Shown here piece by piece: positions 32,873 to 42,059 of a stretch of DNA of 54,331 nucleotides (position 1 is its first letter; every line of letters begins with the position of its first letter). Under the pieces are notes generated by a model, which did not search any database, was not told the origin of the DNA, and worked only from the letters and a program-made list of their open reading frames with translations. The stretch comes from Nitrospirota bacterium. GTDB taxonomy: Bacteria > Nitrospirota > Thermodesulfovibrionia > Thermodesulfovibrionales > JdFR-86. The stretch spans positions 1 to 54,331 of the forward strand of contig JARRLN010000025.1 in assembly GCA_037386965.1 (NCBI GenBank), written 5' to 3'. The translations under genes were made by a program, and so were the position numbers.

Positions 32873-35236
32873 ATGCGGGCGCTGAACAGAAAACTCTTCA
32901 GGGACCTCTGGGGCATGAGGGCGCAGGCCCTGGCGATAGCCCTGGTGATGGCAAGCGGGGTGGCCACCTACATAATGTCCGCGAGCACCCTGGATTCCCT
33001 CAGGCTCACCCGCTCGACCTTCTATCGCGAGTACCGTTTCGCCGATGTCTTCGCCTCCCTCAAGCGCGCCCCCCGGAGCCTGGAGGCGCGCATACGGGAA
33101 ATCCCGGGTGTCCAGAGGGTCGAGACCCGGGTGGCCGCCGACGTGCGGCTTGAGGTCGAAGGCTTTGCCGACCCGGTCACCGGGAGGCTGGTCTCGGTGC
33201 CGGAGGGCGGGCAGCCCGTCCTGAACGCCCTTTACATCAGGCGCGGCAGGTACATAGAGCCGGGGAAGGAAGACGAGGTGCTGGTCAACGAGGCCTTTGC
33301 CGACGCCCACGGCTTGGGCCCCGGGGACAGCCTGGAGGCGGTCATAAACGGCAGGCGGAAGAAGCTCCACATCGTGGGGGTGGCCCTTTCCCCGGAGTTC
33401 ATCTACCAGCTCAGCCCCGGGTCCGTGTTCCCCGACTTCAAGCGCTACGGGGTCATGTGGATGGGCCGGAAATCCCTGGCCGCGGCCTACGACATGGAAG
33501 GGGCCTTCAACGACGTGGTCCTCACCATCTCGGCGCGGGCGCGGCTCTACGACGTCATCGACCGGCTCGACTCCGTGCTCAATCGCTACGGGGGCCTCGG
33601 GGCCTACGGCAGGGAATACCAGACCTCGCACCGGTACCTCTCGGAGGAGTTCAGGCAGCTCACGCAGATGGCCGCCGTTTTCCCCGCCATATTCCTCGGC
33701 GTGGCGGCCTTCCTTCTGAACATAGTGCTCAGCAGGCTCATAAGCACCCAGAGGGAGCAGATAGCCGTGCTCAAGGCCTTCGGCTACAAGAACCTGGACG
33801 TCGGCCTTCATTACGGGGCCATGGTGATGCTGATGGCGGCCCTGGGGGTCACGGGCGGCATCGCGGCGGGCGTGTGGCTTGGAAAGGGCCTGAGCGGCAT
33901 ATACATGGACTACTACCGCTTCCCCTATCTACGCTACGAGCTTCGCCTGCCGGTGGCCGCGGCAGCCGCGCTCATAAGCTCGGCCGCCGCCCTCCTGGGG
34001 ACCGCCTTTGCGGTACGGAGGGCCGCCGTCCTGCCCCCCGCCCAGGCCATGAGGCCCGAGCCCCCCGAACGCTACAGGGAATCCATTGTCGAGCGGATGG
34101 GGCTCCGGCGCCTGATATCCCAGCCCGCAAAGATGATAGCGCGGCACCTGGAGCGGCGGCCGGCAAAGACGGTCCTCTCCATCATAGGCATCGCCTTCGC
34201 CTGTGCCATAATGATGGTGGGCAGCCTCTTCCGGGACGCGGTGAGCTTCATGGCCCAGGTGCATTTCGACCGCATCCAGCGGCAGGACCTGACGGTGAGC
34301 TTCGTCGAGCCCACCTCGAGAAAGGCCCTGTACGAGCTTCAGGCCCTCCGGGGCGTCGAGTACGGCGAGCCCTTCCGCTCGGTGCCGGCCAGGCTGAGAT
34401 TCGAGCACCGCTCCTACCGCACCTCCGTGCAGGGGTTCGAGCCCGGCGGCACCCTGCACCGGCTCCTGGACCGCAGCCTCGAGCCCTTCGAGCTTCCGCC
34501 CCGGGGAATCCTGCTCACGGAGCACCTGGGCAAGATACTGGGCGTGAGCCCCGGAGAGGACCTCACCGTGGAGGCCCTGGAAGGGAGCCGGCCCGTGCGG
34601 CAGGTCCCGGTGGCCGGGTTCGTGCGCGAGTACGTGGGCGTATCGGGCTACATGAGGCTTTCGGAGCTGAACCTCCTGATGCGCGAGGGGGACGCCATAT
34701 CCGGGGCGTATCTGGCCGCGGACTCCCGGTATCAGCCGGAGATTTACGCCGAGCTGCACGGGATGCCCCGCGTGGCGGGCACCGTGGTGAGGGAGAGCGC
34801 CATAGAGAACTTCTACACCACCATGGACCGGCAGGTGCTCATCTTCGCCTTCTTCAACACCCTGCTGGCCTCCACCATCGCCTTCGGCGTGGTGTACAAC
34901 AGCGCGAGGATAGCGCTTTCGGAGCGGAGCCGGGAGCTTGCCAGCCTGCGCGTGCTGGGTTTCACGCGGGGGGAGATTTCCTATATACTTCTGGGCGAGC
35001 TCGGCCTGTTGACCCTGGTCGCCATACCCCTGGGCTTCGTCATAGGGCAGGGGCTCTGCGCGATAATGATAGCGAGAATGCAGACGGACCTGTTCCGGGT
35101 CCCCCTGGTGCTGGAGCCGCGCACCTACGCGTTCTCGGCGGCGGTGGTGCTGGTGTCGGCGGCCGTCTCGGGGCTCATCGTGAGGCGCAAGCTCGACCGG
35201 CTGGACCTGGTGGCGGTGCTCAAGACAAGGGAGTAG
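32873..35236 (+). CDS. ABC transporter permease with two FtsX domains
   Basis: This 787-aa membrane protein has an N-terminal helix (QALAIALVMASGVATYIM), a large periplasmic domain, an FtsX core (MAAVFPAIFLGVAAFLLNIVLSRLI...LLGTAFAVRRAAV), a second periplasmic domain, and a second FtsX core (FAFFNTLLASTIAFGVVYNSARIALSERSRELASLRVLGFTRGE). The duplicated FtsX layout is that of long YvrN/DevC-type 'predicted permeases', not MacB itself, which has one. It starts 6 nt after the ATPase stop. Confidence 0.9.
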   Translation: MRALNRKLFRDLWGMRAQALAIALVMASGVATYIMSASTLDSLRLTRSTFYREYRFADVFASLKRAPRSLEARIREIPGVQRVETRVAADVRLEVEGFADPVTGRLVSVPEGGQPVLNALYIRRGRYIEPGKEDEVLVNEAFADAHGLGPGDSLEAVINGRRKKLHIVGVALSPEFIYQLSPGSVFPDFKRYGVMWMGRKSLAAAYDMEGAFNDVVLTISARARLYDVIDRLDSVLNRYGGLGAYGREYQTSHRYLSEEFRQLTQMAAVFPAIFLGVAAFLLNIVLSRLISTQREQIAVLKAFGYKNLDVGLHYGAMVMLMAALGVTGGIAAGVWLGKGLSGIYMDYYRFPYLRYELRLPVAAAAALISSAAALLGTAFAVRRAAVLPPAQAMRPEPPERYRESIVERMGLRRLISQPAKMIARHLERRPAKTVLSIIGIAFACAIMMVGSLFRDAVSFMAQVHFDRIQRQDLTVSFVEPTSRKALYELQALRGVEYGEPFRSVPARLRFEHRSYRTSVQGFEPGGTLHRLLDRSLEPFELPPRGILLTEHLGKILGVSPGEDLTVEALEGSRPVRQVPVAGFVREYVGVSGYMRLSELNLLMREGDAISGAYLAADSRYQPEIYAELHGMPRVAGTVVRESAIENFYTTMDRQVLIFAFFNTLLASTIAFGVVYNSARIALSERSRELASLRVLGFTRGEISYILLGELGLLTLVAIPLGFVIGQGLCAIMIARMQTDLFRVPLVLEPRTYAFSAAVVLVSAAVSGLIVRRKLDRLDLVAVLKTRE

Positions 35237-35241
35237 GCGCG

Positions 35242-36438
35242 GTGAAGTGGTGGCGGAAGATATGGATACTGGCCGTTCTGGCCGCGGTGGTGGGGGCGGT
35301 CATATACGGGTTCATGCCCGGGCCGGTGTCCGTGGACACCGCGACGGCCGTGCGCGGGCCCCTCAGGGTGGCCATCGAGGAGGAGGGCAGGACCAGGGTC
35401 AAGGACCGTTTCGTCATCTCCGCCCCCGTGGCGGGCTTTGCCGCGCGCATCGAGCTCGAGGCCGGGGACGCCGTTGCCAAGGGCGCCGTGGTCGCCATGC
35501 TTGAGCCCCTGAGGGCCCAGGCCCTGGACCCCAGAACCAGGGCGGAGGCGGAGGCCAGGCTCTCCGCCGCCCAGGCCGACCTCAGGGCCGCCGGGGAAAG
35601 GGTGGACTCGGCAAAGGCGGACGCGGAGTACGCCGCCTCGGAGCTCGGGCGCACGAAGGCCCTCCATGAAAAGGGCTTCGCCTCGAAAGACGACCTGGAA
35701 AGTGCCCAGGCCTCCGCCCGCCGCACGGCAGCCGAGCTGCGCTCGGCCCAGTTCAACGCAAAGGTGGCGGCCTTCAAGGTCCAGGAGGCCCGGAGCGCCC
35801 TCCGGTACGCGGCGGCAGAAAATAGAGGTGCAAGGCACCGCCGGGTATCCGTCCGCACGCCCGTGGAAGGCCGGGTGCTCAAGGTGTATCACAAGAGCGA
35901 GGGCGTTGTGCCGGGGGGAGCGGAGCTCATCGAGGTGGGCGACCCCGCCGCCCTGGAGGTGGAGGTGGACCTGCTCTCGCGCGACTCGGTGCGCGTGGGG
36001 CCGGGCACGCGGGTGCTGTTGGAGCGGTGGGGAGGCGCACCCGCCCTCGAAGGACGGGTGCGCGTGGTGGAGCCCCAGGCCTTCACGAAGGTCTCCGCCC
36101 TGGGCGTCGAGGAGCAGCGCGTGCACGTCATATCGGACATCGTCTCCCCCCGCGACATGTGGGAGCGCCTGGGCGACGGCTACCGGGTGGACGCGAGCTT
36201 CGTCGTATGGGAGGGGGAGGACGTGCTTCAGGTGCCGACGAGCGCCCTTTTCCGCCACGGGGAGGGCTGGGCGGTCTTCGTCGTGGAAAGAGGCAAGGCC
36301 CGCCTGAGGGCCGTCGAGGCCGGCCACCGGAGCGGCCTTCGGGCCGAGATACTTTCGGGCCTCAAAAAAGGAGAGACCGTCATCACCCACCCCGACAGGT
36401 CCGTGGAAGACGGCACCAGGGTGAAAAAGAGGTCGTGA
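35242..36438 (+). CDS. Periplasmic adaptor (HlyD/MacA family)
   Basis: GTG 35242 follows the permease stop by 5 nt. The 398-aa product has an N-terminal anchor (IWILAVLAAVVGAVIYGF), a lipoyl-like half motif (APVAGFAARIELEAGDAVAKGAVVAML), an alanine-rich coiled-coil hairpin (~residues 95-190), the second half motif (RTPVEGRVLKVYHKSEGVV) and a beta-barrel domain (LLSRDSVRVGPGTRVLLERWGG). It links the inner-membrane permease to an outer-membrane channel, which is not encoded here. Confidence 0.9.
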   Translation: MKWWRKIWILAVLAAVVGAVIYGFMPGPVSVDTATAVRGPLRVAIEEEGRTRVKDRFVISAPVAGFAARIELEAGDAVAKGAVVAMLEPLRAQALDPRTRAEAEARLSAAQADLRAAGERVDSAKADAEYAASELGRTKALHEKGFASKDDLESAQASARRTAAELRSAQFNAKVAAFKVQEARSALRYAAAENRGARHRRVSVRTPVEGRVLKVYHKSEGVVPGGAELIEVGDPAALEVEVDLLSRDSVRVGPGTRVLLERWGGAPALEGRVRVVEPQAFTKVSALGVEEQRVHVISDIVSPRDMWERLGDGYRVDASFVVWEGEDVLQVPTSALFRHGEGWAVFVVERGKARLRAVEAGHRSGLRAEILSGLKKGETVITHPDRSVEDGTRVKKRS

Positions 36439-36442
36439 CCCC

Positions 36443-36480
36443 GGAGCGGCGAAAGCCGCCGCCTCCGAAGGCGCCGCTCC
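36443..36480. other. Inverted repeat after the export cassette
   Basis: GGAGCGGCG (36443-36451) and CGCCGCTCC (36472-36480) can pair. No T tract follows; possibly an mRNA end-stabilising hairpin. Confidence 0.45.
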
Positions 36481-36566
36481 GTCAGGCGTACGGGACAGCC
36501 GCATCCGCGCGGAACATGAGGCGCCCTTTGCTCGACGGCACGCGTGGGAGGCAAAAAGGGCAGCAC

Positions 36567-37979
36567 ATGAGAACCGGATACGCGTTTAAGAGGCTTCAGG
36601 ACGCGGCACGGGCCTTTTTTATTCAGAGGAAGCTCGACGCACACGAAAGATGGACCCGGGAAGAGCTCCTGAGGTATCAGCGTGAGCGGCTTTCCCTGCT
36701 GGTCGCGCACGCGGCCCGGCACTCCCCCTTCTACCGGGAACTCTACGGGAACATAAGGACGAACAGGGGAATCCTCATCGAGGACCTGCCGATAATCGAC
36801 AAGTCGGCCATGATGGATAATTTCGACCGGTTCGTAACGGACCCCCGTCTGAAACTCTCCGAGCTCCAGGCCCACGTCGGCCGGCTCACCCGCGACGAGT
36901 ACTACCGGGGAGAATATCGCGTCACCACGACAAGCGGAAGCTCGGGGATGAAAGGAGTGTTCGTTTTCGACAGGAAGGAGTGGAGCACCGCCCTTGCCGG
37001 TCTCATACGGTGCGGCTCGTACATGAGAGTGAGCCCGAGCCTCCTTCACCGCTGGAAAATATCCACCATCGCGGCGGACAGCCCGGCACACGTAACCGAC
37101 CGGATGTCGGAAAGCACCGATGTCGGCCTCACCAGGGCGCAACGCCTTTCGGCGACATCCGGCATCGGGGACCTCGCCGGGGCATTGAATGCGTTTCAGC
37201 CGGAACTCCTGGGCGCCTACCCTTCCATTGCAGCGCTCCTTGCCGAAGAGCAGCGCGAAGGACGCCTGGATATCCACCCCCGGGTGGTTGCGACGTTCGC
37301 CGAGATGCGCACGGGAGACATGCAGAGAAAGATTCAAGAGAGCTGGGGCGTCGTCCCGTTCAACGCGTACGGCATGACGGAGGCGGGGATAGCGGTGGGC
37401 GTCGATTGCTCCCTGCATCGGGGAATGCACGTTTTCGAAGACCTTGTCATCCTCGAGGTCGTGGACGAACGGAACAACGCCGTTTCCGACGGCTCGCCGG
37501 GCCACAAGCTCCTGGTCACGAACCTTTTCAACTTCACACAGCCGATTATCCGTTATGAGGTCTCCGACATGCTCACCATGTCGCGGGCGCCTTGTCCGTG
37601 CGGCAGGCCCTTCCGGCTCATAGCCGCCGTAGAGGGGCGAAGCGACGACATCGTGTATCTTCGGGGAGCGGGAGGCGGGGACGTGCCAGTGCATCCGAAC
37701 CACTTCCACGACATACTGGAAACCCTCGAAGAGATAAAACAGTACCAGGTCGTCCACGAAGAGAAGGGGATTACCATCAGCGCGGTCCTCAGGCCGGGGA
37801 CATCCGGCGAAGAGACGGCCAACAGGATCAAGGAGCGGCTCAGGGCCGCGCTGGAATCCCTCGGCGCCCTGTGTCCGGACATCCATGTCCGCTTCGTGGA
37901 CGGGATTCCGAGAGACGCACGGCAGATGGGAAAACTGAAACTCGTACGGTCAAATATTTCTGTGGAAAGCATGACATAG
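36567..37979 (+). CDS. Phenylacetate-CoA ligase (PaaK)-like adenylate-forming enzyme
   Basis: The 470-aa product resembles PaaK/CapK-type proteins: LVAHAARHSPFYRELYG, the P-loop-like TTTSGSSGMKGVFVFDRKEW, AYPSIAALLAEEQ, FNAYGMTEAGIAVGVDC (A5-like motif), EVVDERNNAV, NFTQPIIRYEVSDM and CPCGRPFRLI...GRSDDIVYL. Such enzymes activate aromatic or other carboxylates with ATP; substrate unknown. ATG 36567 has AAGGG upstream. Its 3' end shares a 38-nt repeat with the promoter region of the SDR gene, and both genes have a less GC-skewed codon use. Confidence 0.83.
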   Translation: MRTGYAFKRLQDAARAFFIQRKLDAHERWTREELLRYQRERLSLLVAHAARHSPFYRELYGNIRTNRGILIEDLPIIDKSAMMDNFDRFVTDPRLKLSELQAHVGRLTRDEYYRGEYRVTTTSGSSGMKGVFVFDRKEWSTALAGLIRCGSYMRVSPSLLHRWKISTIAADSPAHVTDRMSESTDVGLTRAQRLSATSGIGDLAGALNAFQPELLGAYPSIAALLAEEQREGRLDIHPRVVATFAEMRTGDMQRKIQESWGVVPFNAYGMTEAGIAVGVDCSLHRGMHVFEDLVILEVVDERNNAVSDGSPGHKLLVTNLFNFTQPIIRYEVSDMLTMSRAPCPCGRPFRLIAAVEGRSDDIVYLRGAGGGDVPVHPNHFHDILETLEEIKQYQVVHEEKGITISAVLRPGTSGEETANRIKERLRAALESLGALCPDIHVRFVDGIPRDARQMGKLKLVRSNISVESMT

Positions 37980-38090
37980 TTCACACGCCGACATCGCACG
38001 CCCCGTCCCTCCTTGGCCCGGAGGAGAATTGTGCATACGCCGTAGAGGTCCTCTCCCGGGAAACCCCCGGCCGCTGCTTCATATTTTGTT

Positions 38091-38096
38091 CATAAT
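38091..38096 (+). promoter_or_regulatory. -10 box CATAAT of the ccm operon
   Basis: CATAAT in an AT-rich stretch ends 8 nt before the first ccm ATG (38105). No clear -35 or SD. Confidence 0.4.
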
Positions 38097-38104
38097 TTTT
38101 TTCT

Positions 38105-38665
38105 ATGATTTCATTAACGAAGCTATCGCTCTTGTTCGGGGTGGGAAAGGAATTGTATAAACAGGCAGTCGGGAAAGCGGTCCCTCTCTTCATGGCATGC
38201 GGGCTTTTTCTCTTCGTTCTTTCCACGGCGGCCTTCGCCCAGGCACCGTCCGACGTCCCGCTCATGAAACTGGAGGAGGTCACCGACCTCCTCATGAGCC
38301 CCGGCTGCAATTACACCTACACGCTCACCCTCTGCCCCTCCGCCGAGGCGGCACAGATGCGCGAGATAGTCAAGGACAGGCTCCGGCAGGGCCAGAGCAA
38401 GGAAGAGATACTGGCCTATTTTGAGGCCGTTTACGGCCCCAAGGTACTGGCCCAGCCGGCCAAGCGGGGTTTTTTCTCCATGGCCTGGTGGTTCCCCTAT
38501 TTCATTCTGGCCGACGTCTTCGCCGTGGCCGCGGTCGTCATCCTCCTCTGGAGAAAGAGGGCGCGGGAGGACGAAGGGGCCGGAGGGGAGGACGCGGGCA
38601 CGGCCCTCGGGGAGGACGAAGAGGCTTTCTTCGAAGAAGAGGTGCGCAGGTTCAAGGAGGAGTGA
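38105..38665 (+). CDS. ccmH: CcmH-type cytochrome c maturation protein, atypical cysteine motif
   Basis: The 186-aa product has a signal/anchor (LFMACGLFLFVLSTAAFA), a short helical domain MSPGCNYTYTLTLCPSAEAAQMREIVKDRLRQGQSKEEILAYFEAVYGPKVLAQP, and a C-terminal membrane helix with an acidic tail. The 'RxGxSxEEIxxxFxxxYGxxVLxxP' block is diagnostic for CcmH. The canonical CPxC redox pair is replaced by C68 and C77 with eight residues between. It should reduce or present apocytochrome cysteines, but its chemistry may differ. First gene of the ccm operon. Confidence 0.83.
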   Translation: MISLTKLSLLFGVGKELYKQAVGKAVPLFMACGLFLFVLSTAAFAQAPSDVPLMKLEEVTDLLMSPGCNYTYTLTLCPSAEAAQMREIVKDRLRQGQSKEEILAYFEAVYGPKVLAQPAKRGFFSMAWWFPYFILADVFAVAAVVILLWRKRAREDEGAGGEDAGTALGEDEEAFFEEEVRRFKEE

Positions 38666-38708
38666 GCGCCAGGGGAGCGCCCGCACACTGAGAGGGGAAG
38701 GCAGCGAG

Positions 38709-39284
38709 ATGAAAAAGGCCATAAAGATACTGGTGCTTCTGCCCGTCGTCATCCTGGCCGGGGTCCTGGTGCTGGGCGCCCTGGGAGGGGGCGAGAAGAC
38801 GCGGAAGCGGCAGGCGCGGCCTTCCATCGGAGAGCCCGCGCGGGACTTCACCTATCCCGGCCTCGACGGCAGGGACGTGAGCCTCTCGGACTATTACGGC
38901 ACGAAGGTGGTCTTCGTCAATATCTGGGCCACCTGGTGCACCGAGTGCAAGAAGGAGCTTCCCACGGTCCAGGCCCTGTACGAGAGGTTCCGGGGAGAGG
39001 ACTTCGAGGTCCTGGCCGTCAGCATCGACGCCCTGGGCGAGAAGGCCGTGGCGCCCTTCATGAAGGAGATGGGCCTGACCTTCCCCGCCCTGCTCGATAC
39101 CGCCGGGTCCGTGCAGCTTCTCTACGGGACGACGGGCGTGCCGGAGTCCTTCATCATAGACAAGAAAGGGCGGGTCGCCTTCGTGGAGATAGGGGCCGGG
39201 GACTGGAGAGAGCCGGAAAAGCAGGCCCTCGTGCGGAGCCTCGTCTCCGAGACGTCCGGGACCGCCCGCGCGGAGGCCAGATGA
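38709..39284 (+). CDS. TlpA/ResA/CcmG-like thioredoxin
   Basis: The 191-aa product has an N-terminal anchor (ILVLLPVVILAGVLVLGAL), then a thioredoxin fold: ARDFTYPGLDGRDVSLSDYYG, VFVNIWATWCTECKKELP with active-site C77 and C80, and TTGVPESFIIDKKGRVAF with the cis-Pro. It is tethered in the periplasm and delivers reducing power to apocytochromes or CcmH, the CcmG role. It overlaps ccmE by ATGA. Confidence 0.9.
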   Translation: MKKAIKILVLLPVVILAGVLVLGALGGGEKTRKRQARPSIGEPARDFTYPGLDGRDVSLSDYYGTKVVFVNIWATWCTECKKELPTVQALYERFRGEDFEVLAVSIDALGEKAVAPFMKEMGLTFPALLDTAGSVQLLYGTTGVPESFIIDKKGRVAFVEIGAGDWREPEKQALVRSLVSETSGTARAEAR

Positions 39285-39691
39285 GGGGAAAAACCAAGGT
39301 CCTGGTGGTCTCCGTCCTGCTCTTGGCGTCCTTCGGCTACCTTGTCTTCATAGGCATGCGCGAGGGAAGCATGTTCTATCTCGAGGTCTCGGAGTTCCGG
39401 GCGCAGGCCGAGCATCTGGACGGACGGAAAGTGCGCGTCAACGGCGAAGTGGTGCAGGGCTCGGTGGCCTACGACCCCGAGACCCTGAGGCTGGCCTTCA
39501 CCCTCAAGGACCCCAAGGGGCCGGAGAGGCTGAACGTCCTGTACAGGGGAGCCCCGCCGGACCTGATGCAAAAGGACGGGGTGACCCTGGTTGCCGAGGG
39601 GGCCTTTGACCGGAAGCGGGACCTCTTCGTCTCCAGGAGGCTTCTGGTGAAGTGCCCCTCGAAGTACGAGAAGAAGGAGGGGGCGTCATGA
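39281..39691 (+). CDS. ccmE: Heme chaperone CcmE, CxxxY variant
   Basis: The 136-aa product has an N-terminal anchor and the CcmE OB-fold: MFYLEVSEFRAQAEHLDGRKVRVNGEVVQGSV and LVAEGAFDRKRDLFVSRRLLVKCPSKYEKK. The heme-attachment site, HxxxY in E. coli (H130), is C125-P-S-K-Y129 here. Such CxxxY CcmE proteins are known from archaea and sulfate reducers, where Cys binds heme covalently. It carries heme from CcmC to CcmF. Confidence 0.93.
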   Translation: MRGKTKVLVVSVLLLASFGYLVFIGMREGSMFYLEVSEFRAQAEHLDGRKVRVNGEVVQGSVAYDPETLRLAFTLKDPKGPERLNVLYRGAPPDLMQKDGVTLVAEGAFDRKRDLFVSRRLLVKCPSKYEKKEGAS

Positions 39692-41694
39692 CCCAGGCGG
39701 GCAGCCTTTCCCTTCTGTTCTCCCTGTTTCTTTCCGTGCTGGTCTTCGCCGGGCTCTTCCTGGGCCTGAGGAGGAAGGACGGCCGGTTCGTCGAGGCCTC
39801 CTACCGGGCGGCCGACGGCGTTTTCTTCTTCATGAGCGTCGCCGTGGGGGCCCTCCTCTACGCGTTTCTGACCGACGACTTCAGGGTGGCTTACGTGGCG
39901 GGGTACTCCGAGCGGGCGCTCCCTCTTTTCTACAAGATAACGGGGCTCTGGGCGGGACAGAACGGCTCGCTCCTCTTCTGGGGGTGGCTCATCGCCCTTT
40001 TCACCTTTATCCTGGTGAGGAAGAACGAAGGGAAGCCCGGCTCGCGCTTTCTCCCCTACGTCCTTATCTTTCTGAACCTCACCGTCCTGTTTTTCCTGGT
40101 GCTCGTGAACTTCGTCACCCCCCCGTTCGAGCTGGCCGCGCGGGTGCCCGCAGACGGCAACGGCCTGAACCCGCTTCTTCAAAACCCGGGGATGGTCTTT
40201 CACCCACCCACGCTCTACCTGGGCTACGTGGGCTTCACGGTGCCCTTCTCCTTTGCCATGGCGGCCCTGGCGATGGGCGAGCTCGGCGACTGGTGGATAA
40301 AGAAGACCCGGGCCTGGACCCTGTTTTCCTGGCTCTTCCTCACCCTGGGCATCGTCTTCGGGGGCTGGTGGGCCTACAGGGAGCTGGGCTGGGGCGGGGT
40401 GTGGGGATGGGACCCCGTGGAGAACTCCTCCCTTCTTCCCTGGTTCACCTCCACGGCGTTTCTCCATTCCGTCATGGTTCAGGAAAGGCGGGGGATGCTC
40501 AAGGTCTGGAACCTGGTCCTCATCATCCTGACCTACCTCTTGAGCATCTTCGGCGCCTTCGTCACCCGAAGCGGCATCATCCAATCGGTGCACGCCTTCG
40601 GGCAGTCCGGGGTGGGCTACGTGTTTCTGGCCTTCCTCGCCCTCGTGGGCGTCCTGGGCGTCTATCTCGTCGCCACCCGGTACGGCAAGCTCAAGGAGAA
40701 CAACCCGAAGCTCGAATCGGTCGTCTCCAGGGAAAGCTCCTTCCTCTATAACAACCTCATCCTGATCGGCCTTTGCTTCGCCACGCTCTGGGGCACCGTC
40801 TTCCCCCTGGTCTCGGAGGCCGTCAAGGGCGTGAAAATCTCGGTGGGCCCGCCGTTTTTCAATACGGTGAACTCCCCCATGTTCCTCCTGCTCCTTCTGC
40901 TCATGGGCCTCTGCCCCCTGCTGGGGTGGCGAGGGACATCCGTCAGGGGAACCCTCAAAAACCTGCTCATCCCTTCCGTACCCATGGCCCTTTCACTGCC
41001 CCTTCTCTACCGGGTTGGCGTAAGGAGCGCCATGCCCCTGTTTTTCTACGCCTTCTCGCTCTTCGTCGTCGTCAGCCTCGCCAGGGAGTTTTATATCGGC
41101 ACCCGGGCGCGGGTGAAGAACGCCGGGGAGAAATGGCTCCGGGCCTTCGTCACGCTCCTGGGCAGAAACCGGAGACGGTACGGGGGGTACCTCGTGCACG
41201 CCGGCATCGTGCTCATGGCCCTGGGGCTTGCGAGCTACGGGTATTACCAGTACAAGGAGGAGTTCACGCTCTCGCCGGGCCAGGAGGCGTCGGTGAAGGA
41301 GTTTAACCTGAGGTACGTCGGGCTGACCTCGGAGCGGGAGAGGAACTACGAAGGCGTGAGCGCCCTGGTGGAGGTCTACCGCGACGGTACGCTCCAGAGG
41401 GTGCTCCGGCCCGAGAAGCGCTTTTACCAAAACGGCGAGCCCACCACCGAGGTGGCCATCATGCAGGGCCCGGAGAAGGACCTCTACCTCATCCTGAGCG
41501 GATGGACCCCCGAGAGGAGCATCAGCATGACCGTGGTGGTCAACCCGCTTCTCTCCTGGGTGTGGACGGGCACGGGCGTGGCGGTCCTGGGGGTGGTGTG
41601 GGCGATGCTTCCGGGCGCAAGGAGGGAGGAGGAGACGGTGGACGCCATGGTCGCGGAGTATCTTCTCCGGTTTCAAAGGAGCGCGGGCGCATGA
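39688..41694 (+). CDS. ccmF: Cytochrome c heme lyase subunit CcmF
   Basis: The 668-aa multi-spanning protein has the CcmF blocks KITGLWAGQNGSLLFWGW, HPPTLYLGYVGFTVPFSFA, the WWD domain WGGVWGWDPVENSSLLPW, TSTAFLHSVMVQERRGML and FVTRSGIIQSVHAF. It ligates heme to apocytochrome CxxCH motifs. The ATG at 39688 overlaps the ccmE stop (ATGA). Length is normal. Confidence 0.97.
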   Translation: MTQAGSLSLLFSLFLSVLVFAGLFLGLRRKDGRFVEASYRAADGVFFFMSVAVGALLYAFLTDDFRVAYVAGYSERALPLFYKITGLWAGQNGSLLFWGWLIALFTFILVRKNEGKPGSRFLPYVLIFLNLTVLFFLVLVNFVTPPFELAARVPADGNGLNPLLQNPGMVFHPPTLYLGYVGFTVPFSFAMAALAMGELGDWWIKKTRAWTLFSWLFLTLGIVFGGWWAYRELGWGGVWGWDPVENSSLLPWFTSTAFLHSVMVQERRGMLKVWNLVLIILTYLLSIFGAFVTRSGIIQSVHAFGQSGVGYVFLAFLALVGVLGVYLVATRYGKLKENNPKLESVVSRESSFLYNNLILIGLCFATLWGTVFPLVSEAVKGVKISVGPPFFNTVNSPMFLLLLLLMGLCPLLGWRGTSVRGTLKNLLIPSVPMALSLPLLYRVGVRSAMPLFFYAFSLFVVVSLAREFYIGTRARVKNAGEKWLRAFVTLLGRNRRRYGGYLVHAGIVLMALGLASYGYYQYKEEFTLSPGQEASVKEFNLRYVGLTSERERNYEGVSALVEVYRDGTLQRVLRPEKRFYQNGEPTTEVAIMQGPEKDLYLILSGWTPERSISMTVVVNPLLSWVWTGTGVAVLGVVWAMLPGARREEETVDAMVAEYLLRFQRSAGA

Positions 41695-42059
41695 CCCTTG
41701 TGTTGCTGATAATGGCGGGGCTGGCCCTGGCGGCCTTCGCCTATGTTCTGCTGCCGCTTTTTCAGGAGAAGGCCTGGCCCTTCGCCGAGGGGCATGAGGC
41801 GGGCGAGCTCAGAAGGACGCGCAGGCAGGCCCTCTGGGCCATAGCGGACGTGGATGACGAGTACCAGATGGGCAAGCTCTCGGAGCAAGACCACGCGGCC
41901 CTGCGGGCCGCCCTCAAGAAGGAGGCCCTTCCCGTCCTGAAACGGGAGCGGCATCTCATGGGCGAGGCCCGGAGGCTCGACGGCAAGGGCCTCGAACGCG
42001 GCCTCAAGGAAGACCTTCTGAGAGAGGTGGTGCGGATTTGCGGCACGCGGGATTCCTGA
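41691..42059 (+). CDS. CcmI-like short protein
   Basis: The 122-aa product starts with a membrane helix (VLLIMAGLALAAFAYVLLPLF) followed by a charged helix with the CcmI-like ALWAIADVDDEYQMGKLSEQDHAALRAALKKEAL. CcmI normally has two helices plus a TPR domain that binds apocytochrome; here only the first module exists. It overlaps ccmF by ATGA and the next gene by 22 nt. Confidence 0.7.
   Translation: MTLVLLIMAGLALAAFAYVLLPLFQEKAWPFAEGHEAGELRRTRRQALWAIADVDDEYQMGKLSEQDHAALRAALKKEALPVLKRERHLMGEARRLDGKGLERGLKEDLLREVVRICGTRDS

Noticed and set aside
33457-36438. A 993-codon open frame running from the permease into the adaptor
   Set aside because: Only its last 398 codons (from GTG 35242) are a real gene; the rest is a shadow of the permease.
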